Origin: Lonepinella sp042468235
GTDB taxonomy: Bacteria; Pseudomonadota; Gammaproteobacteria; Enterobacterales; Pasteurellaceae
Assembly (NCBI RefSeq): GCF_042468235.1
Contig: NZ_CP170386.1
Location: 62,001-126,000 of the forward strand
Reading direction: 5' to 3'
DNA length: 64,000 nt
In this document: in pieces, positions 53,195 through 62,700 of the stretch
How positions within the stretch are numbered: position 1 is the first letter of the stretch
Layout: each line of letters starts with the position of its first letter
Program-made: the position numbers and the translations under genes
Notes under the pieces: model-generated
The model's input: only the letters and a program-made list of their open reading frames with translations
Told to the model about the DNA's origin: nothing
Databases searched by the model: none

Positions 53195-55333
53195 GTGAAT
53201 CCAATAGTAAAACAATTTAAATATGGTCAACACACCGTCACGCTTGAAACCGGTGCGATTGCACGTCAAGCGACCGCAGCAGTGATGGCAAGTATGGACG
53301 ATACCACGGTATTTGTCACTGTAGTGGCGAAAAAAGACGTAAAAGAGGGGCAAGACTTTTTCCCATTAACCGTAGATTATCAAGAACGTACTTACGCCGC
53401 CGGTAAAATTCCGGGTGGATTTTTTAAACGTGAGGGTCGTCCATCTGAGAGTGAAACCTTAATTGCTCGTTTAATTGATCGTCCACTTAGACCATTATTC
53501 CCGGAGGGTTTTTTAAACGAAATTCAAATCATCGCTACTGTGATGTCAGTTAATCCACAAATCAGTCCTGATTTAGTGGCATTAATTGGTGCATCAGCCG
53601 CATTGTCCTTATCAGGTGTTCCTTTCAATGGACCGATTGGCGCTGCTCGAGTGGGTTTTATTGATGGTCAATTCGTGTTGAATCCAACCATGGCAGAACA
53701 AAAACACAGCCGTTTAGATTTAGTGGTTGCCGGAACAGATAAAGCTGTATTAATGGTAGAATCCGAAGCGGACGTATTAACTGAAGAACAGATGTTAGCG
53801 GCGGTGGTATTCGGTCATCAGCAACAACAAGTAGTGGTTGAAGCGATTAAAGAATTTGCTCAAGAGGCGGGTAAACCACGTTGGGATTGGGTTGCTCCAG
53901 CACCAAATACCGCATTAATCAATAAAGTAAAATCTTTAGCAGCAAGCCGTTTAGGTGATGCTTATCGTATTACTGAAAAACAAGTACGTTATGAACAAAT
54001 TGATGCCATTAAAGCCGATGTCATTGCTCAAATTACCGCAGAAACTGTTGAAGGTGAAGAAATCAGCGAAGGTAAAATTATTGATATTTTCACCGCACTT
54101 GAAAGCCAAATTGTGCGTGGACGTATTATCGCAGGCGAACCACGCATTGACGGTCGTACCGTTGATACCGTGCGAGCATTAGATATTTGTACTGGCGTGT
54201 TACCACGTACCCATGGTTCTGCAATTTTTACTCGTGGTGAAACGCAAGCGTTAGCGGTGGCAACATTAGGTACTGAGCGTGATGCACAAATCTTAGATGA
54301 ATTAACCGGTGAGCGTCAAGATAACTTCTTATTCCACTACAATTTTCCTCCATATTCCGTGGGTGAAACAGGGCGTGTAGGTTCACCAAAACGCCGTGAA
54401 ATTGGTCATGGTCGTTTGGCAAAACGTGGTGTAGCCGCTGTGATGCCAAGCATTACAGAGTTTCCTTATGTGGTACGTGTGGTGTCTGAAATTACCGAAT
54501 CTAATGGTTCATCTTCTATGGCTTCAGTATGTGGTGCTTCCCTTGCATTAATGGACGCAGGTGTACCAATTAAAGCTGCCGTAGCAGGGATTGCCATGGG
54601 TTTAGTGAAAGAGGACGACAAATTTGTGGTGCTTTCTGATATTTTAGGCGATGAAGATCACTTAGGTGATATGGACTTCAAAGTCGCGGGGACTCGTCAA
54701 GGGGTAACCGCCTTACAAATGGATATCAAAATTGAAGGCATTACCGCTGAAATTATGCAAATTGCCTTAAACCAAGCCAAAAGTGCCAGAATGCATATTT
54801 TAGGTGTGATGGAACAAGCGATTGCTGCACCACGTGAAGAAATCTCTGATTTTGCGCCACGCATTTACACCATGAAAATTGATCCGAAGAAAATTAAAGA
54901 CGTGATCGGTAAAGGTGGCGCGGTGATTCGTTCATTAACCGAAGAAACCGGCACATCTATTGATATTGATGACGATGGTACGGTGAAAATTGCTGCCGTT
55001 GATGGTAATGCGGTGAAAACGGTTATGGCGCGTATCGAAGATATTACGGCTGAAGTAGTTGCCGGTGAAATTTACAAAGGTAAAGTGACTCGCCTTGCAG
55101 ACTTTGGTGCATTCGTTTCAATTCTTGGCGGCAAAGAAGGTTTAGTGCATATTTCTCAAATTGCGGAAGAACGTGTTGAAAAAGTGACGGATTACTTATC
55201 TTTAGGTCAGGAAGTGCAAGTGAAAGTGGTGGAAATTGATCGTCAGGGTCGTATTCGTTTAACCATGAAAGAGCTTGCAGGAAAACAAGAAAATGTTGAA
55301 CAGGCTGAGCAATTTACTGTTGAACAAGAATAA
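53195..55333 (+). CDS. pnp: Polyribonucleotide nucleotidyltransferase
   Basis: PNPase, the phosphorolytic 3'-5' exoribonuclease and degradosome component. The 712-residue protein has two RNase PH-like domains (FFKREGRPSESE in the first; NFPPYSVGETGR in the second), a KH domain with VIGKGGAVIRSL (about 572-583) and an S1 domain from about 620. I start at GTG 53195, which follows AAGGAAAA and matches the usual MNPIVKQF; ATG 53177 is in frame but has no Shine-Dalgarno. It is followed by nlpI and deaD as in E. coli. Confidence 0.95.
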   Translation: MNPIVKQFKYGQHTVTLETGAIARQATAAVMASMDDTTVFVTVVAKKDVKEGQDFFPLTVDYQERTYAAGKIPGGFFKREGRPSESETLIARLIDRPLRPLFPEGFLNEIQIIATVMSVNPQISPDLVALIGASAALSLSGVPFNGPIGAARVGFIDGQFVLNPTMAEQKHSRLDLVVAGTDKAVLMVESEADVLTEEQMLAAVVFGHQQQQVVVEAIKEFAQEAGKPRWDWVAPAPNTALINKVKSLAASRLGDAYRITEKQVRYEQIDAIKADVIAQITAETVEGEEISEGKIIDIFTALESQIVRGRIIAGEPRIDGRTVDTVRALDICTGVLPRTHGSAIFTRGETQALAVATLGTERDAQILDELTGERQDNFLFHYNFPPYSVGETGRVGSPKRREIGHGRLAKRGVAAVMPSITEFPYVVRVVSEITESNGSSSMASVCGASLALMDAGVPIKAAVAGIAMGLVKEDDKFVVLSDILGDEDHLGDMDFKVAGTRQGVTALQMDIKIEGITAEIMQIALNQAKSARMHILGVMEQAIAAPREEISDFAPRIYTMKIDPKKIKDVIGKGGAVIRSLTEETGTSIDIDDDGTVKIAAVDGNAVKTVMARIEDITAEVVAGEIYKGKVTRLADFGAFVSILGGKEGLVHISQIAEERVEKVTDYLSLGQEVQVKVVEIDRQGRIRLTMKELAGKQENVEQAEQFTVEQE

Positions 55334-55348
55334 TTTGTAAAATATTGA

Positions 55349-55386
55349 CCGCACTTTATGCTTAGCGCTTAAAGTGCGGTTTATTT
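55349..55386 (+). terminator. Paired uptake signals forming the pnp terminator
   Basis: ACCGCACTTTA and TAAAGTGCGGT, two inverted uptake-signal cores, form a stem of about 10 bp (roughly 55350-55380) with a short loop, followed by TTATTT. Confidence 0.8.
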
Positions 55387-55422
55387 CTCACAAGTTTTTG
55401 TCTAATGAAGGCATTATAGGCA

Positions 55423-56358
55423 ATGGTATTGCTAAAAAGGTTAGTTGGAAACAGCAGAGTACTGCTGAATTTTCTTTTTGTTGCAGTGTTAACAGGCTGT
55501 GTTAATAGCACGAGCGGTGTATTTGTAACAAAAAATAAAGTGACCTTGGCGGAGCAATATCCAAATATTCACTTTGAACAAGAAGTGATGATTGCTCGGA
55601 TTAGCCAAATGTTAATTATTGGACAACTATCACGAGGCGAACGTGCAAATTTACATTTTGAACGTGGTGTACTTTACGATAGTTTAGGGCTTTGGGGATT
55701 AGCTCGTTATGACTTCACCCAAACCCTTGCACTGCAACCTAAAACGGCGGCAGTTTACAATTATTTAGGTTTATATTCATTATTAGATGAAGATTATGAT
55801 GCGGCGTTGGAGGCTTTCAACGTGGTATTTGAATTGGATCCCGATTATGAATACACCTATTTAAACCGTGGTTTAGATTTTTATTACACTGCACGTTATA
55901 ACCTGGCACAACAGGATTTTTTGAAGTTTTACACTTCCGATAAAAAAGATCCTTATCGTACCCTGTGGTTATATTTAAATGAGCTTAAATTTAAACCCAA
56001 TGAGGCGAAACAGAATTTAGTAAACCGAGCGGAACAGCTTTCTACTGAATACTGGGGGACTTTTATCGTCCAATATTATTTGGGCAAACTTTCAGAACAA
56101 GCATTATTCGACAAGGCGAAATCCTTTGTTGATCCGCAATCATCACAGTATGCGGAAATCTTGACTGAAACGTATTTTTATCTAGCAAAACAAAAACTCA
56201 ATACTGGCAATTTGAGTGAGGCAGAAACCTTATTTAAATTGGCATTGGCAAATCAGGTGTATAATTTCGTTGAGTATCGTTTTGCATTGTTTGAACTGGC
56301 TAAATTGAAAAATATGGAATCCAGTGAACAAACGGACGTGGTTGCACGGAAAAAATAA
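55423..56358 (+). CDS. nlpI: Lipoprotein NlpI
   Basis: NlpI is an outer-membrane lipoprotein with TPR repeats that acts as an adaptor for peptidoglycan hydrolases and the Prc protease. The 311-residue protein has a signal peptide with lipobox LTGC (Cys26), then TPR-like helices such as NLHFERGVLYDSLGLWGLAR (about 74-93) and AAVYNYLGLYSLLDEDYDAA. The start has only a weak Shine-Dalgarno. Its position after pnp is conserved with E. coli. A short hairpin ending in TTTTT (56358-56382) follows. Confidence 0.9.
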   Translation: MVLLKRLVGNSRVLLNFLFVAVLTGCVNSTSGVFVTKNKVTLAEQYPNIHFEQEVMIARISQMLIIGQLSRGERANLHFERGVLYDSLGLWGLARYDFTQTLALQPKTAAVYNYLGLYSLLDEDYDAALEAFNVVFELDPDYEYTYLNRGLDFYYTARYNLAQQDFLKFYTSDKKDPYRTLWLYLNELKFKPNEAKQNLVNRAEQLSTEYWGTFIVQYYLGKLSEQALFDKAKSFVDPQSSQYAEILTETYFYLAKQKLNTGNLSEAETLFKLALANQVYNFVEYRFALFELAKLKNMESSEQTDVVARKK

Positions 56359-56360
56359 CC

Positions 56361-56384
56361 GCTTAAAGTGCGGTGCTTTTTAGT
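56361..56384 (+). terminator. Terminator after nlpI
   Basis: ACCGC and GCGGT pair around TTAAAGT and are followed by GCTTTTT. The right arm is part of an uptake-signal core. Confidence 0.55.
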
Positions 56385-56463
56385 AACGTTTTTCCTAGTG
56401 CAATTAAATTATACAAATGAAAGCCCAAATTGAGCTTTCCTTATTTACAATTCGAGTATTTTA

Positions 56464-58311
56464 ATGACTGAAACAAATATTACATTTGGCGACTTAGGCT
56501 TGCCAGAATTTATCCTTTCTGCTGTCACAGAAATGGGCTTTACTAATCCTTCACCTATCCAACAAGCATGTATTCCACACCTATTAAATGGGCGTGATGT
56601 GTTGGGTATGGCACAAACAGGAAGTGGCAAAACTGCTGCATTTTCATTGCCATTATTGGCACAAATTGACGTGGAACAAAAACACCCACAAATGTTGGTG
56701 ATGGCACCGACTCGTGAATTAGCGATTCAAGTGGCTGATGCTTGTGAGCAATTTGCTAAAAATGCCAAAGGCATGCGTAGTGCGACCCTTTACGGTGGAC
56801 AACGTTATGACATTCAATTACGTGCTTTAAAACAAGGGGCACAAGTCGTGGTGGGAACACCGGGGCGTATTTTAGACCATATTAAACGTGGTACCTTAGA
56901 TTTATCTGAACTGAAATTTATCGTGTTAGATGAAGCGGACGAAATGTTGCGTATGGGCTTTATTGAAGATGTCGAAACCGTGATGGCAGAATTACCAGCA
57001 AAACATCAAACAGCTCTCTTTTCTGCTACCATGCCAGAACCGATTCGTCGTATTACCAAACGTTTTATGACCGATCCGCAAGAAGTGAAAATTCAATCCA
57101 CTCAACGCACCAATCCAGATATTGCTCAAAGCTGTTGGTATGTGCGTGGCTATCGTAAAAATGATGCCTTATTGCGTTTCTTAGAAGTGGAAGATTTTGA
57201 TGCAGCGATTATTTTCACTCGCACCAAAACTGGTACCATGGACATCACGGAATTATTAGAAAAACATGGTTTCAGTGCAGCCGCCTTAAACGGCGATATG
57301 ACTCAGCAAGCTCGTGAACAAACCTTAGATCGCTTACGCAACGGTAGTCTTGATATTTTAGTCGCCACCGATGTCGCCGCCCGTGGTTTAGATGTGGAGC
57401 GTATTAGCTTAGTAGTCAACTATGATATTCCATTAGATGCGGAAAGCTATGTTCATCGTATCGGTCGTACCGGTCGTGCTGGTCGTTCAGGCAGTGCATT
57501 GCTGTTTGTTGAACCAAGAGAACGCCGCTTATTAGGCAATATCGAACGCTTAATGAAGAAGCCAATTGATGAAGTGGGCGTACCAAATCATGAACAATTA
57601 CAGGCTTGTCGCCGTGAAAAATTTGTGCGTAATATTACCAAACAATTAGAACATCATGATTTAGAAAAATATCGTAGTCTGATTGAAGATTTATTCACCG
57701 CAGATCAAGATTTAGAAGATATTGCGGCAGCTATGTTAATGTTATTACAAGGCAAACAAAAACTCATTCTTCCACCTGATCCTCCGATGGAAAAACGTTC
57801 AAGCCGCGATCGTGATGATCGCCGTGGTGACCGCAGTGACCGTCGTGATAGAAATGATCGTGGTGAACGCCGTGGTTATGGCAACCCAGTGCCAATGGAT
57901 CTTTATCGTATTGAAGTCGGTCGTGCAGACGGTGTTGATGTACGTCATATCGTGGGTGCCATTGCTAACGAAGGCGATATTGATAGCCGTAATATCGGTC
58001 ACATTAAACTATATGATGATTATTCCACAGTAGAATTACCAAAAGGCATGCCGAAAGAATTATTACAAACCTTTAGTAAAACTCGTGTATTGAATAAACA
58101 AATTCGTATGACTTTTGTGAGTGAAGCACAGGGCGGAGATCGTGGTGGACGCGATGATCGTCGTGGTAATAATGGTAAACGTCGTAGCAATGATCGCAAC
58201 AGTGATCGTGGCGAACGCAGTTTCCGTGGTGATCGTAAATTCTCGGGTAAAAATGACCGCGGTTTTAAAGAAAATAGTGGTAGAGAATTTCGTGAGAAAC
58301 GTCAGCGTTAA
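56464..58311 (+). CDS. deaD: DEAD-box RNA helicase DeaD (CsdA)
   Basis: DeaD unwinds RNA during ribosome assembly and cold adaptation. The 615-residue protein has the Q motif, motif I AQTGSGKTA (about 49-57), motif II DEAD, motif III SAT and motif VI HRIGRTGRAGR. After the helicase core comes an RNA-binding domain, and low-complexity Arg/Asp/Gly stretches lie near residues 445-470 and at the C-terminus (RGDR/GGRDDRRG repeats). Placed after pnp-nlpI as in E. coli. A strong terminator follows. Confidence 0.96.
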   Translation: MTETNITFGDLGLPEFILSAVTEMGFTNPSPIQQACIPHLLNGRDVLGMAQTGSGKTAAFSLPLLAQIDVEQKHPQMLVMAPTRELAIQVADACEQFAKNAKGMRSATLYGGQRYDIQLRALKQGAQVVVGTPGRILDHIKRGTLDLSELKFIVLDEADEMLRMGFIEDVETVMAELPAKHQTALFSATMPEPIRRITKRFMTDPQEVKIQSTQRTNPDIAQSCWYVRGYRKNDALLRFLEVEDFDAAIIFTRTKTGTMDITELLEKHGFSAAALNGDMTQQAREQTLDRLRNGSLDILVATDVAARGLDVERISLVVNYDIPLDAESYVHRIGRTGRAGRSGSALLFVEPRERRLLGNIERLMKKPIDEVGVPNHEQLQACRREKFVRNITKQLEHHDLEKYRSLIEDLFTADQDLEDIAAAMLMLLQGKQKLILPPDPPMEKRSSRDRDDRRGDRSDRRDRNDRGERRGYGNPVPMDLYRIEVGRADGVDVRHIVGAIANEGDIDSRNIGHIKLYDDYSTVELPKGMPKELLQTFSKTRVLNKQIRMTFVSEAQGGDRGGRDDRRGNNGKRRSNDRNSDRGERSFRGDRKFSGKNDRGFKENSGREFREKRQR

Positions 58312-58330
58312 TTAAAATTGACATAATGTA

Positions 58331-58365
58331 AAAGGGATGAGTGTTGACTCATCCCTTTGTTGTTC
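58331..58365 (+). terminator. Strong terminator after deaD
   Basis: AAAGGGATGAGT (58331-58342) and ACTCATCCCTTT (58347-58358) form a perfect 12-bp stem with loop GTTG, followed by GTTGTTCTT. The stem's A/T ends also allow termination of the convergent marC-family gene. Confidence 0.88.
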
Positions 58366-58380
58366 TTAATATGCAGTCAT

Positions 58381-59007
58381 TTAAAACACACCCATATTGC
58401 GTAATCCTGTGGTGATTATTTCAACCCCGAGAGACATCAATAATAACCCCATAATACGAGTAATGACGTTTGAACCAGTTTTGCCTAATTTTTTAATCAC
58501 AGGTTTAGAATAACGGAACAAAATGTAACAACCTAACCCGAATAAAACAATGGTAAGAGAAGAATATAGATAATTGGTTAAGGTATGCTGGGTTGAACCA
58601 AATACAATGGTTGCACTAATGGAGCCGGGACCTGCCATAATCGGCATAGCTAAAGGCACCACAGCAATATTGTTATAATCGTCAAAATTTTCATTCTTTT
58701 CTTCTTTATTGATTTTATGTTCCCCGATTTTACCGTTAATCATGGTTAATGCGATCATGGCTACAACGCCACCTCCAGCAATACGGAAAGAATCAATAGA
58801 GATTTTGAACGTGTCTAAAATGAAATTACCAAAAAAGAAACTGACTAACAAAATCACGACAATAGAAAAACAAGTGACTGCGGCAGTACGATTTTGTTGT
58901 TCTCTTGTTTGCTCTGCTGTCATTGAATAGAAAATAGGAGTCACACCAATTGGATTGACTAGAGCGATAAGTCCCATAAAAAACTGGAGATAGATAGCTA
59001 ATTCCAT
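58381..59007 (-). CDS. MarC family integral membrane protein
   Basis: A 208-residue membrane protein with six helices. The signatures LIALVNPIGVTPIFYSMT (near 14-31) and PLAMPIMAGPGSISATI define the MarC/YhgN (UPF0056) family. The family was once tied to multiple antibiotic resistance by name only; its function is unknown. The charged loop NKEEKNENFDDYNN separates the two repeats. It is monocistronic on the minus strand. Confidence 0.85.
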   Translation of the reverse strand: MELAIYLQFFMGLIALVNPIGVTPIFYSMTAEQTREQQNRTAAVTCFSIVVILLVSFFFGNFILDTFKISIDSFRIAGGGVVAMIALTMINGKIGEHKINKEEKNENFDDYNNIAVVPLAMPIMAGPGSISATIVFGSTQHTLTNYLYSSLTIVLFGLGCYILFRYSKPVIKKLGKTGSNVITRIMGLLLMSLGVEIITTGLRNMGVF

Positions 59008-59081
59008 ATTTCACCATACGTATAATTATTTGCTGCATATTATAATGGATAGGAGAGCGGATATAAATAAACTTGTAACAA

Positions 59082-59111
59082 AAAAGTGCGGTGAATTTTC
59101 ACCGCACTTTT
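59082..59111. terminator. Terminator of paired uptake signals after groEL
   Basis: AAAAGTGCGGTGAA (59082-59095) and TTCACCGCACTTTT (59098-59111) form a perfect 14-bp stem with a 2-base centre, made of two inverted uptake-signal cores. On the minus strand it ends groEL. Confidence 0.88.
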
Positions 59112-59140
59112 GCATCAATCATAGGATGATTAGCGAATGA

Positions 59141-60784
59141 TTACATCATGCCGCCCATACCACCCATGCCACCCATACCGGCAGCAGGATCTAGTTTATC
59201 ATCTTTTGGTAATTCAGTGACCATACATTCCGTGGTGATCATTAAACCAGCTACAGAAGCGGCGAATTGTAATGCAGAACGAGCGACTTTAGTTGGATCT
59301 AAAATACCCATTTCGATCATATCACCATATTGCTCGGTACTTGCGTTATAACCGAAGTTGCCAGCACCAGCTTTCACTGTATTTGCTACCACAGAACCCT
59401 CTTCACCAGCGTTTTCCACGATTTGGCGAAGTGGTGCTTCTAATGCACGTAAAGCAAGTTTAATTCCGACATTTTGTTCTTCATTATCACCTTGTAACGT
59501 AGCAGCTACTTTGGTCGCCGCACGCACTAATGCTACGCCACCACCAGCAACAATACCTTCTTCCACGGCTGCACGAGTAGCGTGTAACGCATCTTCCACA
59601 CGGTCTTTCTTCTCTTTCATTTCAACTTCGGTGGCTGCTCCAACTTTAATGACTGCCACACCGCCAGCGAGTTTCGCTACACGTTCTTGTAATTTTTCTT
59701 TGTCGTAGTCAGATGTGCTTTCTTCAATTTGTTGACGAATTTGACCGACACGACCTTTGATTTGAGCTTCATCACCAACACCGTCAATAATCGTGGTATT
59801 ATCTTTATTAATCACCACACGTTTGGCTTGACCTAAATCTTCCAAGGTAGCTTTTTCTAATTCCATACCGATTTCTTCAGAAATTACAGTACCTGCAGTG
59901 AGAATCGCAATATCTTGCAACATCGCTTTACGGCGATCACCAAAGCCTGGGGCTTTTACCGCTGCGACTTTCACGATACCACGCATAGTATTGACGACTA
60001 AAGTAGCTAAGGCTTCACCCTCCACATCTTCCGCAATGATTAACAATGGTTTACCTGCTTTTGCCACACCTTCTAATACAGGCAATAATTCACGAATATT
60101 AGAGATTTTTTTATCTACTAATAAAATATATGGATTGTCTAATTCAACTGTTGCGGTTTCAGGTTTGTTAATAAAATAAGGTGATAAATAACCACGGTCA
60201 AATTGCATCCCCTCAACCACGGCTAATTCATCTTCCAAACCTGTGCCGTCTTCCACGGTAATCACGCCCTCTTTGCCAACTTTTTCCATAGCTTGAGCAA
60301 TTAATTGACCTACCACGCTATCACTATTGGCGGAAATCGTTCCAACTTGCTCAATTTCTTTAGAGGTTTCACATGGTTTAGATAATGCTTTCAATTCAGC
60401 CACAACAGCGGCTACGGCTTTGTCGATACCACGTTTTAAATCCATTGGGTTCATACCAGCGGCGACTGCTTTTAAGCCCTCATTAACGATAGCTTGAGCT
60501 AAAACAGTTGCGGTCGTTGTACCGTCACCTGCTGCATCATTGGCTTTAGAGGCAACCTCTTTGACCATTTGTGCACCCATATTTTCGAATTTATCGGCTA
60601 ATTCAATTTCACGTGCAACAGACACACCGTCTTTGGTAATTGCAGGTGCACCAAAGGCTTTGTCTAAAATAACGTTACGACCCTTTGGACCTAAAGTAAC
60701 TTTTACTGCATCTGCTAATACGTTCACACCCGTTAACATTTTTACACGAGCATCATTGCCAAATTTTACTTCTTTTGCTGCCAT
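59141..60784 (-). CDS. groEL: Chaperonin GroEL
   Basis: The 547-residue 60-kDa chaperonin. The nucleotide motif GDGTTTATVLAQ (about 86-97), the LLIIAEDVEGEALATLV apical segment and the C-terminal GGM repeat tail (GMGGMGGMGGMM) are all present. It follows groES after 17 nt and shares its heat-shock promoter. Confidence 0.98.
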   Translation of the reverse strand: MAAKEVKFGNDARVKMLTGVNVLADAVKVTLGPKGRNVILDKAFGAPAITKDGVSVAREIELADKFENMGAQMVKEVASKANDAAGDGTTTATVLAQAIVNEGLKAVAAGMNPMDLKRGIDKAVAAVVAELKALSKPCETSKEIEQVGTISANSDSVVGQLIAQAMEKVGKEGVITVEDGTGLEDELAVVEGMQFDRGYLSPYFINKPETATVELDNPYILLVDKKISNIRELLPVLEGVAKAGKPLLIIAEDVEGEALATLVVNTMRGIVKVAAVKAPGFGDRRKAMLQDIAILTAGTVISEEIGMELEKATLEDLGQAKRVVINKDNTTIIDGVGDEAQIKGRVGQIRQQIEESTSDYDKEKLQERVAKLAGGVAVIKVGAATEVEMKEKKDRVEDALHATRAAVEEGIVAGGGVALVRAATKVAATLQGDNEEQNVGIKLALRALEAPLRQIVENAGEEGSVVANTVKAGAGNFGYNASTEQYGDMIEMGILDPTKVARSALQFAASVAGLMITTECMVTELPKDDKLDPAAGMGGMGGMGGMM

Positions 60785-60801
60785 TTTTAATATTCCTTCT
60801 A

Positions 60802-61092
60802 TTATTCTACGATTGCTAAAATATCATTTTCAGAAACGATTAACACTTCTTCACCGTCAATTTTCTCTGCTTTAACGCCATATCCTTCGTTAAAAATTAC
60901 GGTATCACCGACTTTTACATCTAAAGGTTGTATTGTACCATTTTCTAAGATACGACCTTTGCCTACTGCAATAACTTTAGCTCGAGTGGATTTTGTTGCT
61001 GCACTACCAGTTAAAACGATACCGCCAGCGGATTTGGTTTCTACTTCTTCACGTTTGATAATTACACGATCGTGTAAAGGACGAATTGCCAT
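60802..61092 (-). CDS. groES: Co-chaperonin GroES
   Basis: The 96-residue GroES. The start at ATG 61092 gives MAIRPLHDRVIIKREE and has AGGAG upstream; a longer in-frame reading from 61161 would cross the promoter. The mobile loop ETKSAGGIVLTGSAA (about 16-30) that binds GroEL is present. Confidence 0.97.
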   Translation of the reverse strand: MAIRPLHDRVIIKREEVETKSAGGIVLTGSAATKSTRAKVIAVGKGRILENGTIQPLDVKVGDTVIFNEGYGVKAEKIDGEEVLIVSENDILAIVE

Positions 61093-61134
61093 TTGAATTT
61101 CTCCTAAATTAGATTTATTAAAAAAGTATAAATA

Positions 61135-61162
61135 ATATGGGGAAAGAATTTTCGCTTTCAAG
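61135..61162 (-). promoter_or_regulatory. Heat-shock (sigma-32) promoter of groESL
   Basis: On the minus strand, CTTGAAA (61162-61156) and CCCCATAT (61142-61135) are separated by 13 nt, a near-perfect fit to the sigma-32 consensus (CTTGAAA-N11-16-CCCCATNT). It lies about 43 nt before the groES ATG. No CIRCE element is seen, so control is by sigma-32. Confidence 0.92.
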
Positions 61163-61246
61163 AGTAAAAATAAATTTTTTTACAAAATAACGGACAAAAA
61201 AATAGGGCGAATCGCCCCATTTTTGGAATTTGTTAAGCTTGGTTTT

Positions 61247-61543
61247 CTAGCCCATACCATATTGTTTTAATTTTTTACGTAAGGTTCCACGATTGATGCC
61301 TAGCATGATGGCTGCGCGAGTTTGGTTGCCACGGGTGTGTTGCATTATGATGTCTAATAGTGGGTGTTCCACTTCCGCTAACACAAGCTCATAAAGATCG
61401 TTAACATCTTGACCATCTAATTGAATTAAATAGTTTTTTATGGCACGTTTAACGGAATCACGCAATGGTTTATTAACGGCTTGCGATTGCGCGTTTAATT
61501 CAGGCACGATAAATTTTGTAGAAGGTGTTGTTTGTTCAAACAT
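61247..61543 (-). CDS. fis: DNA-binding protein Fis
   Basis: Fis is a nucleoid protein that bends DNA and activates rRNA and tRNA promoters. The 98-residue protein ends in the HTH segment NQTRAAIMLGINRGTLRKKL, preceded by the dimer helices. I start at 61543 (GGAA upstream, MFEQ), which gives the usual length; ATG 61555 lies inside the end of dusB. The gene overlaps the dusB 3' end by 8 nt, forming the conserved dusB-fis operon. Confidence 0.95.
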   Translation of the reverse strand: MFEQTTPSTKFIVPELNAQSQAVNKPLRDSVKRAIKNYLIQLDGQDVNDLYELVLAEVEHPLLDIIMQHTRGNQTRAAIMLGINRGTLRKKLKQYGMG

Positions 61544-62525
61544 TTGAATTTCCATTATTATTTATAAAATTAAAAAAATCTTCCAACGCTATCAGTTGTT
61601 TTTTGGCATCACTAATCGCATTAAAAGTCCGTTTAAAATCGGAATCTGGTTGAATTCCTTGTAAATACCAGCCAACATGCTTGCGAGCAATTCGATAGCC
61701 TTTTTCAGAGCCATAGAACTGATGTAATTCTGTAATATGACGTAAAATTACACCGCACTTTTCTGTTAAACTGGGGGCGATTATATTGGTTGAATTGATT
61801 TCAGCTAGTTCTCCTAAAGATTGAAATATCCAAGGATTACCTAAAGCTCCACGCCCAATCATAATTCCATCTGCACCTGTATAATCAAGTACAAACTTTG
61901 CTTTCTCTACCGAGATAATATCGCCATTGGCGATCACAGGAATAGAAATTGCTTGCTTAACTGCTTTAATATGATGATATTCAGCTTCTCCTTCAAATAA
62001 GCATTCACGAGTACGCCCATGAATGGTTAATGCTTGAATACCACATTGTTCAGCAATTTGAGCGATTTCTACACAATTTATATGTTGTCGATCCCAACCT
62101 GTGCGAATTTTCAACGTGACAGGCACGTTTACTGCATTCACTACCGACTCAAGAATCTTTGCGACTAAATCAGGAAACTGTAGTAAAGCAGAACCTGCTA
62201 ACTTTTTATTTACCTTTTTAGCGGGGCAACCCATGTTAATATCAATTATTTGAGCACCATATTCCACATTGATTTGAGCGGCTTGTGCCATTTCTTGCGG
62301 ATCAGAACCCGCAATTTGCACAGCGTTTATGCCTACATCTTGGTGATGAGCCAGACGCAATTTCGATTTTTCTGTATGCCATACTTGCGGATTCGTGGAC
62401 ATCATTTCCGAAAACGTCAGTCCAGCACCATAGTGCGAACAAAGTTTACGAAATGGCTGATCCGTAATGCCTGCCATTGGAGCTAATAAAATGCGATTTT
62501 TTAATTGATATTGACCAATTCGCAC
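61536..62525 (-). CDS. dusB: tRNA-dihydrouridine synthase B
   Basis: An FMN enzyme that reduces uridine in the tRNA D-loop. The 329-residue TIM-barrel protein has LLAPMAGITDQPFRKL (about 14-29), the active-site DINMGCPAKKVNKK with the catalytic Cys near 100, and ANGDIISVEKA. It is the first gene of the dusB-fis operon. An uptake-signal core lies near 61751. Confidence 0.95.
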   Translation of the reverse strand: MRIGQYQLKNRILLAPMAGITDQPFRKLCSHYGAGLTFSEMMSTNPQVWHTEKSKLRLAHHQDVGINAVQIAGSDPQEMAQAAQINVEYGAQIIDINMGCPAKKVNKKLAGSALLQFPDLVAKILESVVNAVNVPVTLKIRTGWDRQHINCVEIAQIAEQCGIQALTIHGRTRECLFEGEAEYHHIKAVKQAISIPVIANGDIISVEKAKFVLDYTGADGIMIGRGALGNPWIFQSLGELAEINSTNIIAPSLTEKCGVILRHITELHQFYGSEKGYRIARKHVGWYLQGIQPDSDFKRTFNAISDAKKQLIALEDFFNFINNNGNSNV

Positions 62526-62700
62526 TTTAAATTCTCCAACACTTAGTTAACTCAGAAAAAATTAAGCCGAATATTGGTTAAATATTCGGCATTAATAACC
62601 GACAAGGTTGGCTATGATACGCAAAAAATTGCCATTTGAAAAGCATAATTTTTAAACAAGTAACAGAAAAAGTGTGGTTTTTCTGGTTGACATTTCTAAA

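Noticed and set aside
57799..58315. Threonine/isoleucine- or valine-rich open frames in the 3' part of deaD
   Set aside because: They are other-frame readings of the Arg/Asp/Gly-rich helicase tail.
59358..59708. A 116-codon open frame on the plus strand opposite groEL
   Set aside because: It is antisense to a highly conserved gene, has no family resemblance or ribosome binding site, and disappears as a candidate once groEL codon use is considered.
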